DNA from: Cryptomeria japonica
Lineage: Eukaryota; Streptophyta; Pinopsida; Cupressales; Cupressaceae
Assembly: GCF_030272615.1 (NCBI RefSeq)
Contig: NC_081414.1
Coordinates: 519,569,185-519,633,184 of the forward strand
Length of the DNA: 64,000 nt
Reading direction: 5' to 3'
The notes under the pieces are model-generated. The model searched no databases and was not told the DNA's origin. It worked only from the letters and a program-made list of their open reading frames with translations. A program made the position numbers and the translations under genes. Of the stretch, positions 36,690 to 50,541 are shown piece by piece (the stretch's first letter is position 1; each line of letters opens with the position of its first letter).

Positions 36690-36720
36690 AAGGAGAGAGA
36701 GAGGGGGGGGGGAGAGAGAT
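36690..36720. repeat. (GA)n/poly-G microsatellite
   Basis: GGAGAGAGAGAGGGGGGGGG-type run just below the gypsy E pol stop. 36030-36689 between this and the PMD remnant is AT-rich and without a gene. Confidence 0.85.
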
Positions 36721-36721
36721 A

Positions 36722-37345
36722 CTAGGCATAGTATCTATGAAGGTGCATAGAATTTATAGGCTCTTTGAGAGGCATACCTTCCACATCTTCCATCTTGTAA
36801 GCACTTAATCCATAGACTTCAACAATGATGTATGGTCCAAGCCAATTAGGGCTGAATTTTCCTTTTTCTTCAGGTAAGGCATTCACGTTACACTGATTCT
36901 CATAAAGTACTAAATCACCCACTGAGAAGGAACAATGACTGACTTTATCATTATAGATTCATTGTAGAGTTTTATGATACACTTGAATATGCTCAAGAGC
37001 ATTTATACGTCGTTCATAAAACATCTCAAGTTGTTGGATCCTTTGTTCTCTATAAGAATCATCATCCACTATACCCTTAAGGGAAACTCTTAGAGATTGG
37101 ATTTCTCACTCCAAGGACATAATAGAATCAACACCATAAACATGATTAGAAGGAGTACACCCCATAGCAATACATGCACTTATTCAGTAAGCCCAAAGAG
37201 TGTAGATTAACTGAGTGTGACAATCCTTACCATGCATGTTCACAGTCTTATGAAGGATTTGTTCTATTATTCTATTTGAAGATTTGGCTTGACCATTTCA
37301 TTGAGGATACTAGGGTGTAGAAAATTTATGTTGAATATGATTGTT
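36722..37345 (-). pseudogene. Gypsy E integrase C-terminal remnant
   Basis: The minus strand gives, from high to low coordinates, FSTPQYPQ, then NGQAKSSNRIIEQ, DDDSYREQRIQQLE and VGDLVLYENQ, and ends NWLGPYIIVEVYGLSAYKME...INSMHLHRYYA with a stop at 36722. This is the end of a Tat-like gypsy integrase: the region around the third catalytic residue, then the GPY/F module. The conserved glutamate in GQAE is lysine here. Several stops occur. Above ~37345 similarity stops abruptly, so most of pol, gag and the 5' LTR are missing. Confidence 0.75.
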
Positions 37346-40300
37346 ACCAAAATTTTGCACCAGCTAAATTTTGGTGGCCTAAACATGCCTTACACATTGC
37401 AATTGAAGAAAGGTACATAATTTTTTTGACAAATTCTTCAATTTTGCACATTATTATTTGAAATTTGAAGTTATTTCATTATGCGAGTAATTTTTAATAA
37501 ATGGCAACAAAAAGATTACACAGATTTAGCTCTTTTATTTACAAAAATGTGTAAAGTTTCCCACACAAGCTGTGTGAATAGTCAACTAAGCTATAGGCAT
37601 ACATTATCATACATCTATATAGACAAATTATATAAATAGAAGAAAGAATGAGATGATAGAAGGGTGACCTATCATTGCCTCGAATGATGAGCCCAAGCTT
37701 GAGGAAGTAGTTGATCTTCATCCACTCATCCAATTTTAGCTCCTTCTGCTCCTATTCCATCAATACCTGCAAGAGATTTTAAAAATTGATGATTAGAGAG
37801 ATGAGGATAACCATACTGTCATGCTCAAACTAAATAGATTATACAATGTATCTACATAGAGATACCAAAACATATGTCTACAACTATCAAGATATCAAAT
37901 TCAGGAGAGAAGAGAATCAATGCAAAAAGAAAGGTGCCATGAGAAAACAACAAGTATCATGTTTTATCTAACTTGTTTATTCCATTTGCATATACAAGTT
38001 TTCATTTGATAAATACCAAGTATGTGGGTTAAAATGGGCTCCCGAAGGGGTTGAGCTTAGCATACATGTCACTATTCATAGGGTGACACTAGCCAATTAC
38101 CGAAATAGTGAGTACACTAAGCCATGATCTCATATGCTATCACTAAATGATAGAGAGAGTCTATCATCCAATGGCAGTATGAAAAAACATGTACTTAATG
38201 TGTTCATTAGTCAATAAATGATTAATATCATCATGTGAGTAGGGGAAATATGTGAGATCATAATAGGGCTAAGTTTTAGCTCCATGAACAAGAATAAAAA
38301 ACAATGTATCACTGTCAAGGCAGCCATTAAGGAAAGCATGATCACTAACATTGCTATCAAAGAATTCAAAAGATACTCTAGTGTATATGTGACTATTTAA
38401 AAACCAAAGCACCAGTCATACATAATAGTCATTGTAAATGACAAAGTCCTAGAGTCACAAAAGCATAAGAGTGGGAACTATGTAGTGTAAGAGACAAAGG
38501 TTGATAGGGACAGTCAAAGCTCAATGTGAATATTGATAGTGATATAATGATATGGACAGTACCAAAAGGATAGTCATTCAGTCACTACTAAAAAATATAG
38601 TTACATACCACCATGTACAATAGTGATAAGCTTGTTAGGGAACAAGGGCCATTGCTAGGTCACAATGAAAACATTATAGATTAAATGGTGGTTTAAAGAG
38701 AAATGAAACAATAAGAACAATCCAAAGCAATAGAGGTGCATAATTATAATATTAATAGTCAATAATAACCTTTTATAGTGATCAACAAGGTCAAAGTTAC
38801 AAGAATCTTTTCATGACATGACAACACTCAAAAAGAAATAAAGACAATAAATTGAGATATTCAAGCCTCAAATATAGATAGCATTGTATTTAATCGAAAA
38901 CCAAAAGTTTCAGTCATATGGTGAGTATAGCAGCAATCACAAGGGCCTTAATGTTTCTCATAATGATAAAAACATTGATATACCATAGTCAAAGAACCTC
39001 TATGATAGTCCTAGCTTCGAGGACAAAGATACAAATGAACCTTACATCAACACCTTGCTAGACATAGTGATATTATTGTAGACCCATGATGGAGAAATCA
39101 TGCCAAATTATCAGACCAAGAACAATGATGTTTTCTTCAAGGATTAGTCCAGTAAGTTTTGGTTGCAATATTTTGACCATTAATGGCATCCCTTTATCTA
39201 TGTTATAAGCACTTATAGGGAATAAAAAAATTAATGGTTTTTGAAAGAAACATAGTACAAAGCACAAACTTCTATAATAGACAGCTAGAACAACATAATC
39301 ATTTTCACAGTCACAAGAAGTCCTTGCTTCACTGCTTCACAACATATAATAATATAATTATGTCATAAGTGGATATTGATATTCACTCTAGATAGTGAGC
39401 AACAAGATACAAATCATGACTGTCACAGTAAGGTAGTATTACAGAGTGAACTCCAAGATTATATGACAGTTCATTTATGGGAACACAAGAAAAACTATAT
39501 GCCAACAATAAATGGCTTGGAGCATAGGGCTAGTAAACACACATAAAGATCCATGATTAGTAATGTCAAAAGCCATCATTTCATCCATCAATAAGTAGTG
39601 ATAGACTAATAGTAAAAGATTGATGACAATCATACAGTCATAGAGCAGTCCTAATCATAGAGGAAGATTGGCTTAGAGGAATGATTAAAGGCATTCACCA
39701 GATAGGAACAAATTTGTGATAGTAATGGATGAAAACTCAACACAAGAACAATAAATACAATAAAGTTCTAGCAACACTTGAACAAGATAGAAAATTAGTC
39801 ACTAGGATATCAAAAAAGAATAAAATATAATCACACAGGACTTTGAAGATTTCAAATAGTAATAAAGAGTATGTAGATCAAAAAAATTTTATAACAGTCT
39901 ACACATTGAACTTCAATTTTAGTGAGCTAAGATGGAGTAAAGGGGTATAAAAAGAAAGCATTGCTAAGACCTTATAAGCTATGGAAAAATTTTCAAAGAT
40001 ATCATACACATGTATAAATCGAAATCATAATAGTGATTAGTCATAGTCAAAGAACACCCAATAACTATCAAAGGTCTTTATCAATATAAGGACTACTAAG
40101 TAATAAAATGCATGATACAATTACACTATTTCTATCATTTCTTAAAAACCAGATGTCAATTTGGCCAAAATTTTCACAATAAATAGAAAATCAAGAAACG
40201 CAACAACTCCAAAAAAGTCATGCAAACCTAGTTTATATTTCATGAGTTATCTTCACTAGTTCGAAGGGAATCGTATCAAATAGAAAATTTATTCAAAAAT

Positions 40301-40377
40301 CACACACAATGGAAAAGAAAGTTAAAAACAAAGATAAAAGAGTGATGAAATATAAAATAGAAATGGAGAGAAAAATG
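37346..40377. other. Anonymous AT-rich region without a recognisable gene
   Basis: Three kilobases with stops in all frames and no domain, LTR ends or PBS/PPT that I can recognise. Short related phrases recur (CATAGTCAAAGAAC at 38977-38990 and 40046-40059; many GTCAT/AGTCA words), suggesting a decayed repeat. It ends exactly where the copia A LTR starts. Confidence 0.5.
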
Positions 40378-42139
40378 TGTTGGCATTGAGTTGTCATTAA
40401 TGTCAACTGATATTGCAGGCCACTAGAAGGATATGTCAACCCGATATGAAGAAGATTGAATCAGCATAAGGAAGTTCAACATGAAGGCTTGTCAACCAGT
40501 TTGGTGCAAGACAAAACTGGTATGGAGGCATGGAAGACAAGTAGGTATTGAGACTGTCAGTGACATCACCGATAAAAGATGATATGAAGTTGGGTGTTGG
40601 CATGACAAGTTGTAACAGGCATGAAGGCTAGTTGTTTGCCTATGATAATGTCTGTGATAAAGAGGCAGAGTTACAAAGAGATCACAAACCACTGGAGGTG
40701 AAGTTGAGCTACCAGTGTAGTGCACGCTATTGGATAGAAGCAGGAGAAGGTTTTATCAGAAAGGGCCTATGTCAGTATGAGTTTGTTGAATGTTCAAACC
40801 GGCCCTGTGTCAGTGAGCTAAGTTTATGCCAATGTTATGCCACATGGAGCTAAGGTGGTGAGCATGCAAAGGTTGGTGGAGTTTCCATCGACATGGTTGT
40901 TGGAGTAGTTAGTTGACATTAAATGAAATAACCACAAATCATGGGTCAATAACAGATTGATGCAGCCCAAGGAAGAATGAACGACAGAGAAAGATCAGTG
41001 AGTTGTTGGCACCTGGATCAAAGAAAGGATATAAGATTGCAAGAGGACCCTGAGGAGGAAACGGCTGGGTCATAAATGATTTGACAGATTTCAAGGCCGA
41101 AAACCATGGTCGAGTTTGCTATTTTTGGAAAACATACTTTGGACAAATGGAAAAAATGTGATGACTTATTCCTCAAAGGAAGATGTGTGAACCAAGAGGG
41201 ATCAGATTAGATTGGATGCAAATTTGGTCGATAGAAGGAAACCCTAGCCACCCTTTGTTTGAATTGAGTCTTGGTAGGAAAACTTCAGTTTAAGTATGAC
41301 GACGTAGGACAAATAGTTGTGGTTGTTGAAGGGTGAAATAGAGAATGAAATTATAGTTTGAGATCTAGAGAGAAAAATACTGAAAGTGTTTGTGAGTGAA
41401 GATTGTACTGGTAAGGAGAAGTAGGGTAAACCGGTGTAAGGAACAAACAGGCAGAGTAAGCATCGAATGCAGAGGTAAAAAACTTAATGAAGCAGTACCT
41501 AATAGAGTGTGACCAAGAGTAATTTTGAATTCCACAAAATAGAGGGAGAGAAGATTAAGAAAAGTTAGAACCAATAGAAAGGATAAGATGAATTGTGTGT
41601 TGAGTTGATACAAACTGGTGAGATAGAAATCGGTAGTGCAATGATTTGAAGGGTTGCAAAACTTCATTTATAGCAAGGATCTTATTTGTACATCTAAGTT
41701 TTTATATTCTTTTTACTGAGTAGGTGATTAATGTAGGGGTTGTAACTCCTTTAGGTTGTAGCCTATAAATTGTGTAGGGGTTAGTGCTCCTTTGAATTAG
41801 TGCTCATAAATCAAGGGTTGGTGGTCCTTGGGTTGGTGCCCTAAAATTTGTAATCAGATCTTTTTATTGTGAGGCTAGATTGGAGCAGACGATCTCTACC
41901 ATCTATTCTCATCGAGGTTTTTCTCACATTGGGTTTTCCTCATACATCTGGTATTGTGTGTTGCATCTTCATGTATGCATTGTATTATTATTTTAGATAT
42001 TCCTCCCACACACCTTGTTTGCATTGCTTTGGTAACCAATATATATTCTATTTATTTCATATTGAACTGGTATAGCTCTAATTAAGTACACATTTTTTAA
42101 ATCACTGATTCGCCCCCTCTCAGTGATCCATTGTGTCCA
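40378..42139 (+). repeat. 5' LTR of copia A
   Basis: Starts TGTTGGCATTGAGTTG and ends GATCCATTGTGTCCA after a C-rich stretch. It is followed after five bases by the PBS. The 1762 bp contain no gene. Same end architecture as the copia F LTR. Confidence 0.85.
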
Positions 42140-42144
42140 ATAGT

Positions 42145-42157
42145 TGGTATCAGAGCC
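42145..42157 (+). other. Primer binding site of copia A (initiator Met)
   Basis: TGGTATCAGAGCC is a perfect match to the usual plant initiator-Met PBS, five bases after the LTR end. Confidence 0.9.
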
Positions 42158-42217
42158 TAGGTTCCCTATTGTGTCAAAGTGTTCTCTATCTTGGGTAGAT
42201 CCTATCAAGTGTTCACA

Positions 42218-42940
42218 ATGGCAAGAAATGAATCAACCTCCTCAAAATCCCCCATGTTTGATGGTGTCAACTATTCCTTTTTGAGTAGAAGAATTTAAAC
42301 CTATTTGTCCTGTCTAGGTTGCGATATATGGATGTCAGTTGTGAATGGGTATACTGTTCCTAATAATCCTCCTACTATTCCAGGTGCTAAGAAGGAACAT
42401 GAGAGTAATGCTAAGGAAAAGAATGCTATTCTTAGAGGGTTATCTGATAATGAGTTTGTTAAGGTCATACACTACTCATCTGCAAAAGAAACTTGGGATA
42501 AGTTGCAGAAGACATTTGAAGGTGATGCTAAAGTCAACGAGGCCAAGTTAAAGACATTGAGAGCATAACTTGAGGGTTTGAAGATGAGAGATGAATAGAA
42601 GATTTCTGACTATCTCCGAAGAATTGATGAAACAACAAACACCATTAGAGGGCTTGGTGAAGAAATAAAAGATGAGGTGGTAGTAAAGAAAGTACTTAGA
42701 TCCCTCATATATAAGTATGATACAAAGGTTTCAACAATAGAAGAAGCAAAAGATCTGAAAGTCTTTATAATAGATGAGTTGCATGGTTCTCTAATTGCTT
42801 ATGAGATGAGGACCGCCGATACTGAGGCTATGAAGAAAGAGGGTGCATTCAAAAACATCAAGACAAGGAAAAGAAGAGTCTTCTCATGATGGAACTGGTG
42901 AAGGCTCTGATGATATCATGGAAAACTTTGTTAGAATTTT
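42218..42940 (+). pseudogene. Copia A gag, N-terminal part (broken)
   Basis: ATG at 42218 opens MARNESTSSKSPMFDGVNY, the usual start of a SIRE-type gag. The UBN2/gag core follows: ILRGLSDNEFVKVIHYSSAK, ETWDKLQKTFEGD, ISDYLRRIDE. One frame is held to about 42855 with TAA (42296), TAA (42566) and a TAG near 42598. A shift then gives the acidic segment GEGSDDIMENFVR, whose gag context breaks off at about 42937. The protein would package element RNA. Confidence 0.85.
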
Positions 42941-45900
42941 GCAGTGATGCCTTGCCACGTGGCAGCCTCCGATTGGTCGATGGGGTTGATTGGATGCCAC
43001 CTGGGATGACACCTCATCACTACCACATCATCTTCTTTATCACTGCCACTTGGCCGCCACATCAGCGCCATGTTATCACCACCTAAGTGCTACCTAGGTG
43101 CCACCTCACTGGGGCCCGCCTGTTGGATAGCTGACTGTACCCACCACCTGGCTTTCACAGCTTCATAGGGTCTAATGTTTGTGCATCTTCAATCTGCAAA
43201 ACCATGCAGGCCATCGATCTTGACCCAACATGCTCGACATTTACCCTTTTCGCAACTTTGCAGGGCTTAACTTCTGTGCATCTCACCTTCGCAAAACCGC
43301 GCGCACCGTTGATCCATCTCGAACTTGCTCACTTGTTAAGCTAGCCTTCCTCTACAAAATTTCACCTATCTACCTCAGGAAGTGTGCTTGCATGGGGTCC
43401 ACCTGTCACCGCCCAGTCACCCCCTCCGTTGCCTCGGGATCTGTGCTCGTGCGTGGGCCCACCTTGGGTGCCATCAAGCACCATCCATCAAAAGCCTTTA
43501 TGGCTGAGACATATTACTACTATGGAGCATTGGATATAAACATTAAAAAAAAACACTTCCCAGTGCATGTGGGATAATGCGATTAAGCCCGGAGCTTCAT
43601 TTTGAAGAGTTCTCTGAGTGACTGCCTAGAAGTTTCATTTGCCAATGCGATTTGGTTGAAATCTTCTGAGGCATTCCCTAACACATGGGAAGGTTGGGCT
43701 TTAAGCATGCCAATTTGCACTCATTTAAACTTCTAAAACCTTCTTCATTCCACACAGGCCCAATGCACAATAGGGGAAGAAAATGATTTGCAGCTGCTAA
43801 AGCATTTGTAGAAGACAATGGGTTTATTTTACACCTGAGAATGTGAATTTGCTGGAAGCTTTAGATGTTAACTTCACTCCCCAAACATCACATGGCTACT
43901 ATTTGCAATGGGATTTTAAACCTTCAGAGCTCTACTCCACGCAGCAAGGAAAATGTCACAAGTTTATCTACCTTTTGGATCACCATTAACCAATTTGTAG
44001 TTTGTGGGAGTTCAACGCCTTAATCTACATTTATTTGAAAGGTTTTTGAATGCCTCCTCCAAACACAGGGACTAAATGGTGCTGGCTCTAGCATTGACTA
44101 GGAGTTTTACATGTTTTGCGTAACATGTGGAGGAGCAATGTGACTTCAAACTACCACACATGCATTTTCTTGCACAAGTTTTCAATGCCTTGTGCCATTC
44201 TCCATGTCCCTCCCCAGTATTCTACGCTACTTCTTGGAGTTTGTTGCTACCACTGGAGGGATAAAAAAGGGGGGGGGCATGATTGATGGAGGAGTTATTG
44301 GATCTTCAAACACCACACACACCCTTTTGAACTGCAGGCTACCATTAAATTTGTAGAAAGTTCAACATGGTAACCACACCACATTCCATCTCATGCACCA
44401 TGTCACTAGCAAAAGAGGGAAATTCACTTTATTTGACATGCAATCCATGGGCCCCCTTTATACCACACACAAGGAGGTCTTTGGTTGGCAAGAATGTCTG
44501 TGCAACCCTTTCCTCATCTCCACATCTAGCTAGGTCCTTTGCAATGCGTTCAGACACACATGTGAGCTTTGGGAGATGGGGTGCATGTGAGGGAAAATGC
44601 CATGCTAGCTTTGCTTATGTTTCCAAAGCCCTCTTCGCATTGACATGAGCTTGGAAAAGTGGAGGTCAAAGGCACCATGTGAACATTGGAAAGATGGCTC
44701 TACACTATTTATTTCCTTAGCTGCAAATAACTCTTTCTCACCTATGTAATCCACTTGGAACATAGGTTTGTCATTCTAACCGGGAATGATAGTGAATGGC
44801 CACAATAATTTATGAGACTGCACACAAGGATCACTATGTCTCCTTCCAAATGAGCCTCTTGGCATAAAACACGATGTTGGTTGGATTAACTGCAATCCTA
44901 ATCTTGGCAAGATCACCAACAAGTCCTTCTTTGGGGGTAAAAGCAACCATGGTGGGAGTGGTTCTGTTAGCCTGATCATTAATAATAGTTTCAATTTTGA
45001 TGACTTTTGTCTAAAATTACTCAGAACTCCTTGCACAGACTCTCAAATACATAGCTTCTGCTGTCTAAACTTCAAGGTGTTCTTTTGATTCACCCAGATA
45101 ATAAACATTCTTTTACACTGCACCGAAGGATTTATGCTACTTACAAAATGCTATTTGCATTTGTCTTGAATCCTTTAAAAAAAACACCCTTTCCATTAAC
45201 CATGCAAGGTGCATATTGGAATTACACCTTGCTTAATTCACCATGGTGACAAGACATAAAGGATCAAAATGTAAACAGAGCTGGTAATAGTGGCATTTTA
45301 CCATGAAATTTATGCAATGACATGAGTCGGGTCGGGCCCCAAAGTGGGTCCAACTAAAAAAAAAATTATTTTCAAGCAACTAGCCCCTAGAATGCTTCAC
45401 GGACCTCAAACACACCTCTAGAAATGATTGGCATCATATTTGGATCATCGGACTGAATTTTGCAACCTTTAGGTGATTATGCCACAATTTTCGCATTTAA
45501 TCGCGAAGACATAATTTTCAAACCTGTCAAAACACCTTTCCGGAGCTTGCCATCTGACAGGCATGTACTTTGATATGCAAGCATGACATCTACCAAATGG
45601 TTTCTCAAGATGAGTCCTGAGCGAAGAGATATTAATTTCTGAAAATGGCCAACTGGCTTTGTCGACACTGCGGACCTGATGAAGTCAATGTCCTGGCAAC
45701 ACATGACGCCTTTCTCAAAAATATCAAACGACCTCCGTAGGTCCTCAAATTCAGAACATAGGCACCTTAAAGTACATATTAAATCTTTGAATTCTCAATT
45801 TGATCACCAGACTTATAGGATGCAAACGGCATGCTCACAAAAATGGCTACATTAACTGATATATCACTGAATGTGCAGAAGACTGAAAATGATAGCTAAA

Positions 45901-46540
45901 AGAATCCTTTTGAAAACCGATCAAACGGATTGATAAAGGCTTGAAATTTTAAACGTAGCTCATAATTTATACCATTAATAACCTAAAACAAACATTATGG
46001 CATGATGCTTACTGAGGCAACTTTTACACTTGTGCGAAACAGGGCTCCGACTAGCTGTCGAAACAGGGACTTGCCAAAACACACAAACTGCAAACGGATT
46101 CGGCTTTGAAAAATAAGCAAATGGATTCGTCAAGACTTGAAATTTTGTAGGGTAACTCACTTTTATGCATATAATTGAATCCACTTTGAAATTCTCCATG
46201 AGGATCAATAGGGAAAAAGATGTAATCGCTCAAAGTAGGCTACTCAATAAAATCTGCATTCGTGCCTAAAATGCACTTCTAGCTCACCCCTCAAAATGGG
46301 TACATCATAAACTTATCCAAATTGAATTCTTAATGTTGCACATCACTGAATAGGCCAAATGAAAGGTGTGGGACATGAATCCCGAGCCTTACCCTCTAAA
46401 AATCAACCGGCCCCATTTACCCTCTCTCTAACTAGGCCATTCAAACTGACTTATTCGGGTACTTTTCTGACATACAAAGAAAAATTTTGAATTAGACCTA
46501 TAAAATTTGACTCAATTTTAATCAGTCCCAACAGCCCCTG
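42941..46540. other. Unidentified 3.6 kb insert within copia A gag
   Basis: Gag similarity stops after MENFVRIL and resumes with the knuckle at 46541. About 15 codons of the usual linker are missing, and no flanking direct repeat or LTR-like TG...CA ends are apparent. The left 600 bp are GC-rich and begin near a perfect 10-bp palindrome, GCCACGTGGC (a G-box core). They contain a degenerate ~95-bp duplication (43162-43235 and 43258-43330). The right part has several similar segments around AAACGGATT...CTTGAAATTTT (45910-46145). Frames of 115 codons (43230-43577) and 93 codons (44367-44648) resemble nothing I know. It could be filler DNA, an old transposon or repeat arrays. Confidence 0.5.
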
Positions 46541-47077
46541 AAATATTTTAACTCTGGAAAGATTGGATATTTTGCTGCCAAATGTCCATATGGCGATAAG
46601 AATGAAGATGATCAATCAAGTGGTAATAGATCATATGGTAAGGACAGGAAGAAGAATGTTTATCGGTATGATATAAGAGATAACTGAAAGTAGGACAGTC
46701 TTTATACAAATGAAAATGATACCACCGATGAGGAGAGTGTCTCAGATGACTGTTGCTGTGAAGATGAAGTTAGTGCAACCCTTTTCATGGCCCAAGAGGT
46801 TCTAGTACCTGAAGAAGAAGAAGAGGAATTGAAAGAAGGAGAAGTAGATCTTGAAGCAGAGCTCATCAGGTCCTTGGAAGAGATGAAGAAAACAAGAAGA
46901 GATCTAAAGAAGGTGAAACAATTTGTAGTTGAAGAACAACAAATGTTGCAAAAATCTCTTGAAGAGTCCAAGAAAACAATTGCAGATCTTAAAATTCAAT
47001 TGGAAGAAGCTAGAGGATCTGTGAAGTTACCAGCATCAGCTTGAGTAAAAAGGAGACGGAGCATTAGAACCTAGAAG
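46541..47077 (+). pseudogene. Copia A gag, knuckle and coiled-coil part (broken)
   Basis: KYFNSGKIGYFAAKCPYGD is a CCHC knuckle that has lost two cysteines and the histidine. Two stops follow in DN*K*DSLY, then an acidic stretch. A long coiled coil runs from about 46787 to 47041 (EEEEELKEGEVDLEAELIRS, then KTRRDLKKVKQFVVEEQQM), ending with TGA at 47042. The downstream part of copia A lies beyond the copia B insertion at 47078. Confidence 0.8.
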
Positions 47078-48493
47078 TGATGGTATGATGAAAGAATAAG
47101 GATCCGATCAACTACTAAGAGGGGGGGTGAATCAGTAGATAGAAAAACTGATAAACTTCCACCTAACTCAGAAATGGCCTCTCAAAGTAAACTTTAAACT
47201 GACAAGTTAAACCAATGAACTATAAATGGAATATCACTGTCAGAATAAACCTATTGACTATTACAACAAATTAAACAGTAAACAACTTGAAACTCACAAA
47301 CATCCAAATACATTTTCTGACATCAGTAAAACCTTATTTTTCATTTTTGCCTGTTATCATAACTTATCAAAGTGGATTAAGTAGTTAAGAAATTCAACCA
47401 TAGAAAACATAACCACAAAAACATTCACCACTTGACACAATATTTTTGACGTGGAAACCCAAATGGGAAAAACCATGATGAGATGAGACTCACAAGATAA
47501 CTATCTGAACTCTTCTAAAGTTTGCCCTGTTAGGAGCCAAGTCTGTTAAAGCTTTTACAAAAATTCTTGTTAAGAACAAATCCTATTAGGGACCACCTAG
47601 TTAAGGGATTGATTATAATGCCCTATTAGAAGCAATACCCTGTGAAGGGTAACCTTGGTAAAGGATTTGAAATCCAAGCTAATGGATCACCTAGTTAAAG
47701 GTTTTGTACAATTAAGTTATTTAGATCTTACCTGGTTAGGGGATTTTACTGTTGTAATTGTTAGAAAACAATAGGAATTTGTTGATCTGTTAGAATAGCA
47801 CTACACTTTCTTGTTTAGATCCTTTACATGCTCTTATCTACTTTTACACAAATTGCAGATACATCATCCGGTTTGGCAACCACACACTCAATTACAACTT
47901 TTCCAACAACCAAAAAAAAAACTCATCAACCTTATAAACAAATCAATTAGGTCGGTAAGACAAAAAAAACCTAATCTTCTCATAGAGATTATAAACAAGT
48001 CGGATTAGGTATGATTGTTGGATTACATAACAATCTCTGCACATCATTCAAGAAAGCCTCAACCGCTCCTTGATTACCGCTTCACCAAACTGAGTAACTC
48101 ATCACTTGCTTTGCATTACATGGAATATACTTTCTCATTCCCAAGATGAAAAACATTAACTCAGTGCACCAGAAACACTTTGAAACTCTCCTCATACAAT
48201 ATGCATATGTGTCATAATCATTACCGCTCATCATCAGATCATAAACCAATAGACCCAATTCACCAAAATTAATCAGTTACGGTTTATCAAAACAACAGGT
48301 AGGGTTTACCTATTCAACTCTACAATACTTTACAATACTGGTTCACTCCACAAACTTACCTACCAATTATAGTTCCTTTCACTAGCTCTTCCTACCAGTT
48401 ACAAAATAACATTATAACAAGATCATTACTAATTAATTGACATCAATGAAACCATAACATTTCATTAATTCAATCTTCATGCAAATGCCAACA
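47078..48493 (-). repeat. 3' LTR of copia B
   Basis: 1416 bp from TGATGGTATGATG to ATGCCAACA, the inverse of TGTTGGCAT. The complement of a PPT (ATTCTACCCTTTAGC) follows at 48494-48508. It matches the remaining 5' LTR from 53015 to 53797. The interval 48509-48828 is untranslated. Confidence 0.85.
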
Positions 48494-48828
48494 ATTCTAC
48501 CCTTTAGCATTGATGGCAATACAAATATCAATACCATTGATTGTTGTGATTGTGAATAGGAATCTTGGTTTACATTGTACCATGAACTCTCCTTGTCTTC
48601 AACTTGTAGCTGACAATAGATCAATCATACAACTATTCTCCCAAAAATGACATAGTTCTTCTCCCCCTTTGACACCAATGCCAAATTGAAAGTAAAACAT
48701 GCAATGTCAAACACATTGTGCAGCATCAATGACGTGCAACTTGATGCTCCCCTTGTGGATTAACTCCACTTCTACACTAGTCCTACTATAAAATTCTGCA
48801 AGTAGCTCCAGGACTGATGTAATCTACA

Positions 48829-50400
48829 TTATGCACAATTGACCTCATCAAGGGGTACAACCCCTAGCTGACTTCTAAGATACTCAAAAGTAGTCCTAGG
48901 GAGAGGTTTAGTAAAGATATCTGCAAGTTGCTCCTTAGTAGAAACATGCTCCAAGATCATATCTTTACTCTGCACTTTTTCCCTCAAGAAATGATACTTC
49001 AATTCAATATGCTTGGTTTGTGTATGCAAAACAATGTTCTTGGAAATATTTATGGCACTGGTATTGTCACATAAGATCTTTATAGGCTTTGTAAACTTTA
49101 TCTTGACACCTTCCAAAATGTACCTCATCCAGATAGCCTGGGTACAATTCATATAAGCAGCAACATACTCAGTTTTAGCAGTAAACTGTGAAATATAACT
49201 CTGATTCTTGCTACTCCATGAAACAAGTCTTCCTCCAAGAAAGAATGCTCCATTGGTTGTGCTTTTTCGATCATCAACATTACCTACCCAGTCTGCATCT
49301 ATATACACTTTCAAGTCAAATTTACCTTCATATGGATACCATAATCCATAGTCAATAGTGCCTTTCAAATATCTAAATATCCTCTTGGTTGTTCTTCATT
49401 ATGTTTCCCTAGGATTCTTATGAAATCTAGCAACTTGACCAACTACATGAGCTATATACGGTCTACCATGAATAACATAGTGCAATTTTCCAATCATTGT
49501 CTTATACTCCTTTTCATCAATAGATGTGGCATCATCTTCTTTAGACAAATTACAACCTGTAACCATTGGTGTCTCAACTGGTTTACAATCACTCATACCA
49601 AATGTCTTTAATACCTCTTTCACATACTTGGACTGTGTAATAAAAATACCACTCTTCATTTGTTGTGTTTGCAAACCTATGAAATTTTTTATCTCTCCCA
49701 CTAGAGACATTTCAAACTCACTTTTCATTATATTTGCAAAGTGATTTCTCATGTCATCATTGCCCCCAAATATGATATCATCCACAAACACTTCACTAAC
49801 CAGTATCTTATCTCCTTCAGATTTGAGATATATGTTGTTATCTTAACTGGTTCTCTAAAGACCTATCTTCATCAGGTGTGAATGAAGCCTTTCATACCAT
49901 GCTCTCTGTGCTTGTTTTAATCTATATAATGCCTTGTGTAACTTACATACCATGTCTTTTTCATCAGTTAAAGCGTAACCATCTGGTTGCTCAATGTATA
50001 CTTCTTCTTCCAGTATACCATTCAAAAATGCAGAATTCACATCCATCTGATATACTTTGAATCATTTATGAGTTGTAAAAGCTAGTAAAGTTATGACACC
50101 TTCCAGTGTAGCAATAGGTGCAAAAGTTTCACCATAATCTTCTCGTTCTTCTTGTGCATAACCTTTGCAAACCAATCTGGCTTTGTTTTGGACTACTACA
50201 CCATCTTCATTCAGCTTGTTCTTGAAAAACCACTTAGTACCTATCACATTTTTATTCATCAGTCGGGGTACTAGGGTCCATGTATTGTTCTTCTCAATTT
50301 GATCAAGCTTCTCCTCCGTAGCTTTGACCCAATGATCATCTCGAAATGATTCCTTAGCAGTTCTAGGCTCAATAGTGGAGATCATGCAAGAATTCTCTCC
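48829..50400 (-). pseudogene. Copia B RT and RNase H (nonsense-broken)
   Basis: RT starts at about 50360 (KNNTWTLVP, VIGTKWFFKNK, RLVCKGYAQ). It continues with [37 protein letters not shown] and FVDDIIFGG (both catalytic aspartates), then SKYVKEVLKTFGMSD. RNase H follows with YIDADWVGNVDDRKST, YVAAYMNCTQAIW, LCDNTSAI and ADIFTKPLPR, ending with TAA at 48829. All pieces lie in one frame separated by stops (for example TGA at 50062), with no net frame change. This enzyme copies element RNA into DNA in cytoplasmic particles. Confidence 0.9.
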
Positions 50401-50541
50401 AACTCTTCTTCTAGTTAATACTCTAGCATCCTTATCTCCAATAATCTGGTTAGGATTGTGATTGAGTCTTACATACCTCAGAATAACATGATCATTATCT
50501 TCAGGTTCATCTTCTTCATTATCATCTTCTTCTGAATCTAC

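Noticed and set aside
43230-43577. 115-codon frame in the unidentified insert as a host gene
   Set aside because: It spans a degenerate tandem duplication, and I see no family motif or intron/exon evidence.
42945-46532. Insert in copia A gag considered as an LTR element with TG...CA ends
   Set aside because: TGATGCC and CCCAACA can be picked as ends, but there is no target duplication, PBS, PPT or matching terminal repeat.
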